A stretch of 51,578 nt of DNA from an uncultured Lachnospiraceae bacterium (GTDB lineage Bacteria; Bacillota; Clostridia; Lachnospirales; Lachnospiraceae), in assembly GCA_949051815.1 (NCBI GenBank), contig CARQVR010000019.1:1-51578 (forward strand), given 5' to 3'. The position numbers were made by a program, and so were the translations under genes. Positions within the stretch are counted from its first letter, which is position 1; every line of letters starts with the position of its first letter. The notes under the pieces are model-generated. The model was not told the origin of the DNA and searched no databases. It saw only the letters and a list, made by a program, of their open reading frames with translations. Shown piece by piece: positions 49,453-51,578 of this stretch.

Positions 49453-49965
49453 ATGAGTTTAGAAGAGGAATTTTCAGAGGAATGGATGCAATTGATAAAA
49501 AGAAAAGAGGAATTTGAAAAGGCAGCTTTAAGGTTCAATAACGCTGATGAAGAAAAGAAACTACAAGATTTAAGCAAGTCATTAAAAAATACGGATTTAT
49601 TTGGACAAATATCCGTACTAAAAATGATGGGAGAAGGTTATATTTCTGCTGATTCGATTGAACTGGTCTTAGAGGATCTGGTGCGGATTGCAATAATGGG
49701 ATATGAAGATTGCACAGGATGGGCGGGGGTGGCATTAAACCATTTGAATATGAAAAAGTGGAAGGATAAAATAATACAATTGGTGTTTTTTTATACTAAC
49801 AATAATTTGAATGATAAAGAGATTTTTCATTATTCATGGCTATTGCTATATAGGCTTAGATTTAAACATGCGCTCGAAAAATATATTGATATTTACGAAG
49901 AATATATGATTGGGGAATTTGATGAAAAGGATTTTATTGATATTACAAATATGGAAGAGCGTTAA
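49453..49965 (+). CDS. immunity-like protein, unrecognised helical family
   Basis: 170 residues from the ATG at 49453, with AAGAGGAGA five bases upstream. The frame extends back to 49417, but that part is the end of the toxin remnant. The protein is helical with charged, repeat-like stretches: EEFEKAALRFNNADEEKKLQDLSKSL and GQISVLKMMGEGYISADSIELVLEDLVRIAIMGYEDCTGWAGVAL. This may be a HEAT-like fold. Position and composition suggest it protected against the broken toxin just upstream. Confidence 0.6.
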   Translation: MSLEEEFSEEWMQLIKRKEEFEKAALRFNNADEEKKLQDLSKSLKNTDLFGQISVLKMMGEGYISADSIELVLEDLVRIAIMGYEDCTGWAGVALNHLNMKKWKDKIIQLVFFYTNNNLNDKEIFHYSWLLLYRLRFKHALEKYIDIYEEYMIGEFDEKDFIDITNMEER

Positions 49966-50306
49966 TACTTTTCTTATCAAAGTTCGTGCTAAGTGAGTGT
50001 GACACATTTTATAGATAGTCAGGAGGGAAGGGAAGTGGGATTCCCACGGGCGAATTTATTAGAGATTCGGGGAAAAGGCGTATATATACAGCATAGATTT
50101 CTAAAACAGAAATTATTGAAATTTTGGACATAAATGATTCAGTAATGCAAATTAAGGAATTTTAGCAGTTTTGCAGCGAAAACAGGAGTAAAATTTGATG
50201 TTGAGTTTGATGCAAATGATATTACCCGGGGTAGGGTATTTTTTTATAAATTCCACTATAAATAATTTTGTCGGGATTTATAGAGAAAAAGAGGAGATTA
50301 AGTAAG
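49966..50306. other. gap with toxin-like debris, no gene
   Basis: A short piece reading IPTGEFIRDSGKRRIYTA (about 50041-50094) and AT-rich debris with stops in all frames. It probably derives from another toxin tip ahead of the leucine-rich-repeat gene. Confidence 0.35.
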
Positions 50307-51317
50307 GTGAGCTACAAAATTAATATAAACCGTGTAGAAATATTTGATGATTTGATCCTGGATGAAGCAAATGAAATAAAATTGAATCAGGATGTAAAAT
50401 ATATTCAAATTAGTAAAGAAGTCCCTCGACAGATTTTAGAGATGATTAATAGTGTTATTTTAAGTGAAAGATCAGATATTCAATTCAGAGTATATGGATT
50501 TTATGGGGCAGAATGCAATTTATCTTTTTTAGAAGGACTTACTAATGTTGTGGACTTGTCTATAGGGGAAATGAGATCGGTAAATAATTTAGATATTCTT
50601 GGAAAATTAGTAAAGCTACAACGATTAAGGGTTCATCTTGACAAACTTGATGATATATCGTTTTTGTCAAATTTAAATTCGAATCTTATTAGTCTGATGC
50701 TGGGAACTGGATTAAATAATAGTAATCTGGATATTGGTATAATTGAGGAATTTCAAGAATTGGAATCTCTTTTTTTATATAAAATTAATTGTGGATATAA
50801 TTCTTTAAAAAATATGAAAGTTCTGAAATCATTAACAATGAATGCATGTAACATAGATGAATTCGGCTTTTTAGAGGAAACAAATATAAATAATTTATCA
50901 GTTGGCATGATGAATATCAGTGATCTTTCATCTTTAAACGGAAATAAAAAAATTAAAAAATTAGAATTACAACGGTTAAGTAGATTGTCTGATTTAGATT
51001 TATTATCAAATTTGCCAAATTTAGAGTATTGTAATGTCTCTAATAATAATCATATTGAAAAAGTTCCTGACATGAGGCGGTGTGATGGGATAAAAGAGTT
51101 AATCTTTGATTGCATAAAAAATATGAGCGATATATCTGAGTTGATATATATTCCGAATATTGAACGAATCGAAATGTATCAATTGAAATTAGTGGATTTA
51201 TCAGATATAGAAGAAATTTTGAGAAAATCATCCCTTAAGAAATTGATATGTACAACTGGTAGTATTAAGAAGGATAGACAAATAACGGAGTTAATCGAAA
51301 AATACGGGAAATTATAA
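50307..51317 (+). CDS. leucine-rich-repeat protein, immunity-like
   Basis: 336 residues from the GTG at 50307, ten bases after GAGGAG; a TTG at 50268 lacks a ribosome binding site. From about residue 70 there are some ten irregular leucine-rich repeats (LTNVVDLSIGEM, LDILGKLVKLQRLRV, ISFLSNLNSNLISLML, LDLLSNLPNLEYCNV). There is no signal peptide, so it acts in the cytoplasm. Very AT-rich, like the other immunity genes. Leucine-rich-repeat proteins occur as immunity partners in polymorphic-toxin loci; its toxin is not preserved apart from debris upstream. Confidence 0.65.
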   Translation: MSYKININRVEIFDDLILDEANEIKLNQDVKYIQISKEVPRQILEMINSVILSERSDIQFRVYGFYGAECNLSFLEGLTNVVDLSIGEMRSVNNLDILGKLVKLQRLRVHLDKLDDISFLSNLNSNLISLMLGTGLNNSNLDIGIIEEFQELESLFLYKINCGYNSLKNMKVLKSLTMNACNIDEFGFLEETNINNLSVGMMNISDLSSLNGNKKIKKLELQRLSRLSDLDLLSNLPNLEYCNVSNNNHIEKVPDMRRCDGIKELIFDCIKNMSDISELIYIPNIERIEMYQLKLVDLSDIEEILRKSSLKKLICTTGSIKKDRQITELIEKYGKL

Positions 51318-51440
51318 AATCCATGTAAGTATAGCTAAAATTGCCAGCGTTTTCAAATAATTTTAGCAAACGAAAATTTTAATAAATTTATTAGCACTCA
51401 CCTCTTGACAGTGGAGGGTGCGTTCCGACTTGTTTCATAG

Positions 51441-51478
51441 TATGCCGTAAGTGCCTGTTTTACGGGGCTTGCGGCATA
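51441..51478 (+). terminator. strong hairpin after the leucine-rich-repeat gene
   Basis: TATGCCGTAAG (51441-51451) pairs with CTTGCGGCATA (51468-51478), with one G-U, followed by TTCTGTT. It lies about 120 bases after the gene stop, with a second imperfect hairpin (51393-51420) between. The final 100 bases hold an open frame from an ATG at 51494 to the edge with no ribosome binding site, which I do not call. Confidence 0.5.
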
Positions 51479-51578
51479 TTCTGTTATTTATCAATGTTCA
51501 TCAAAAGGCGTCATTTTGTGGGAAAATGGTGTACTGGATGGATGACGGGATGTGCTTGGGAGACAACTGATTTGCGTA

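Noticed and set aside
1..51578. CRISPR array, tRNA or rRNA genes, intact insertion sequence or prophage
   Set aside because: No regularly spaced repeats of CRISPR type, no tRNA-like cloverleaf noticed, no transposase or phage structural gene among the open frames.
51494..51578. Partial gene at the right edge (frame open from an ATG)
   Set aside because: No ribosome binding site before the ATG and only 28 codons visible. Cannot be supported.

Overview
The window looks like the chromosome of a Lachnospiraceae-type member of the Clostridia, probably a gut commensal. The basis is strong AGGAGG-type ribosome binding sites, mid-GC housekeeping genes with AT-rich accessory genes, phosphorylase-based disaccharide use (GH94), several sugar ABC transporters, a LacI regulator with AAAACGTTTT-like operators, a BlaI/BlaR1-like pair, and a cyclic-lactone autoinducer (AgrD) remnant. 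No rRNA, tRNA, CRISPR array or intact insertion sequence was seen.

Layout. (1) 188-4076: multiple-monosaccharide ABC importer with one double ATPase and two tandem permeases. (2) 4297-8038: two half-transporters whose motifs fit an asymmetric heterodimeric ABC exporter. (3) 8147-9874: BlaI-like repressor and M56 (BlaR1-like) membrane protease behind a promoter with operator-like repeats. (4) 10356-11417: Rpn-family nuclease with an N-terminal pentapeptide repeat and a possible internal start. (5) 11665-13334: cysteine desulfurase and IscU-type scaffold. (6) 13300-14378, minus strand: ECF sigma factor and a one-span membrane partner with an FtsX-like outer domain. (7) 14776-17868: a 1030-residue multidomain protein with an embedded Hint domain, then an inositol-phosphatase-family enzyme and a GH13 glucosidase. 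(8) 20854-32618: a LacI-controlled ribose-type locus. Ribokinase and lacI lie on the minus strand; isomerase, rbsD, dehydrogenase, creatinase-like protein, rbsA, two rbsC, rbsB and an oxidoreductase lie on the plus strand. (9) 32894-42429: a beta-glucoside module with two GH94 phosphorylases, an AraC regulator and a CUT1 importer lacking its own ATPase. (10) 42640-51317: an eroded Rhs/WapA-type polymorphic-toxin locus.

In the last region three fragments of the same Rhs core, each with different internal deletions, alternate with broken toxin tips and mostly intact immunity-like genes (ankyrin, DUF4304-like, Imm42-like, leucine-rich-repeat and unrecognised ones). Between the second and third fragments lie a compact inverted-repeat structured element and, on the minus strand, a frameshifted AgrD-like peptide gene. 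This is the most unusual part of the window, together with the Hint-domain protein and the Rpn gene.

Functional reading: regions 1, 8 and 9 are carbohydrate import and catabolism modules. Regions 3, 4, 6, 7 and 10 are stress, envelope and conflict modules. All functions are inferred from reading the sequence; no database search was run.
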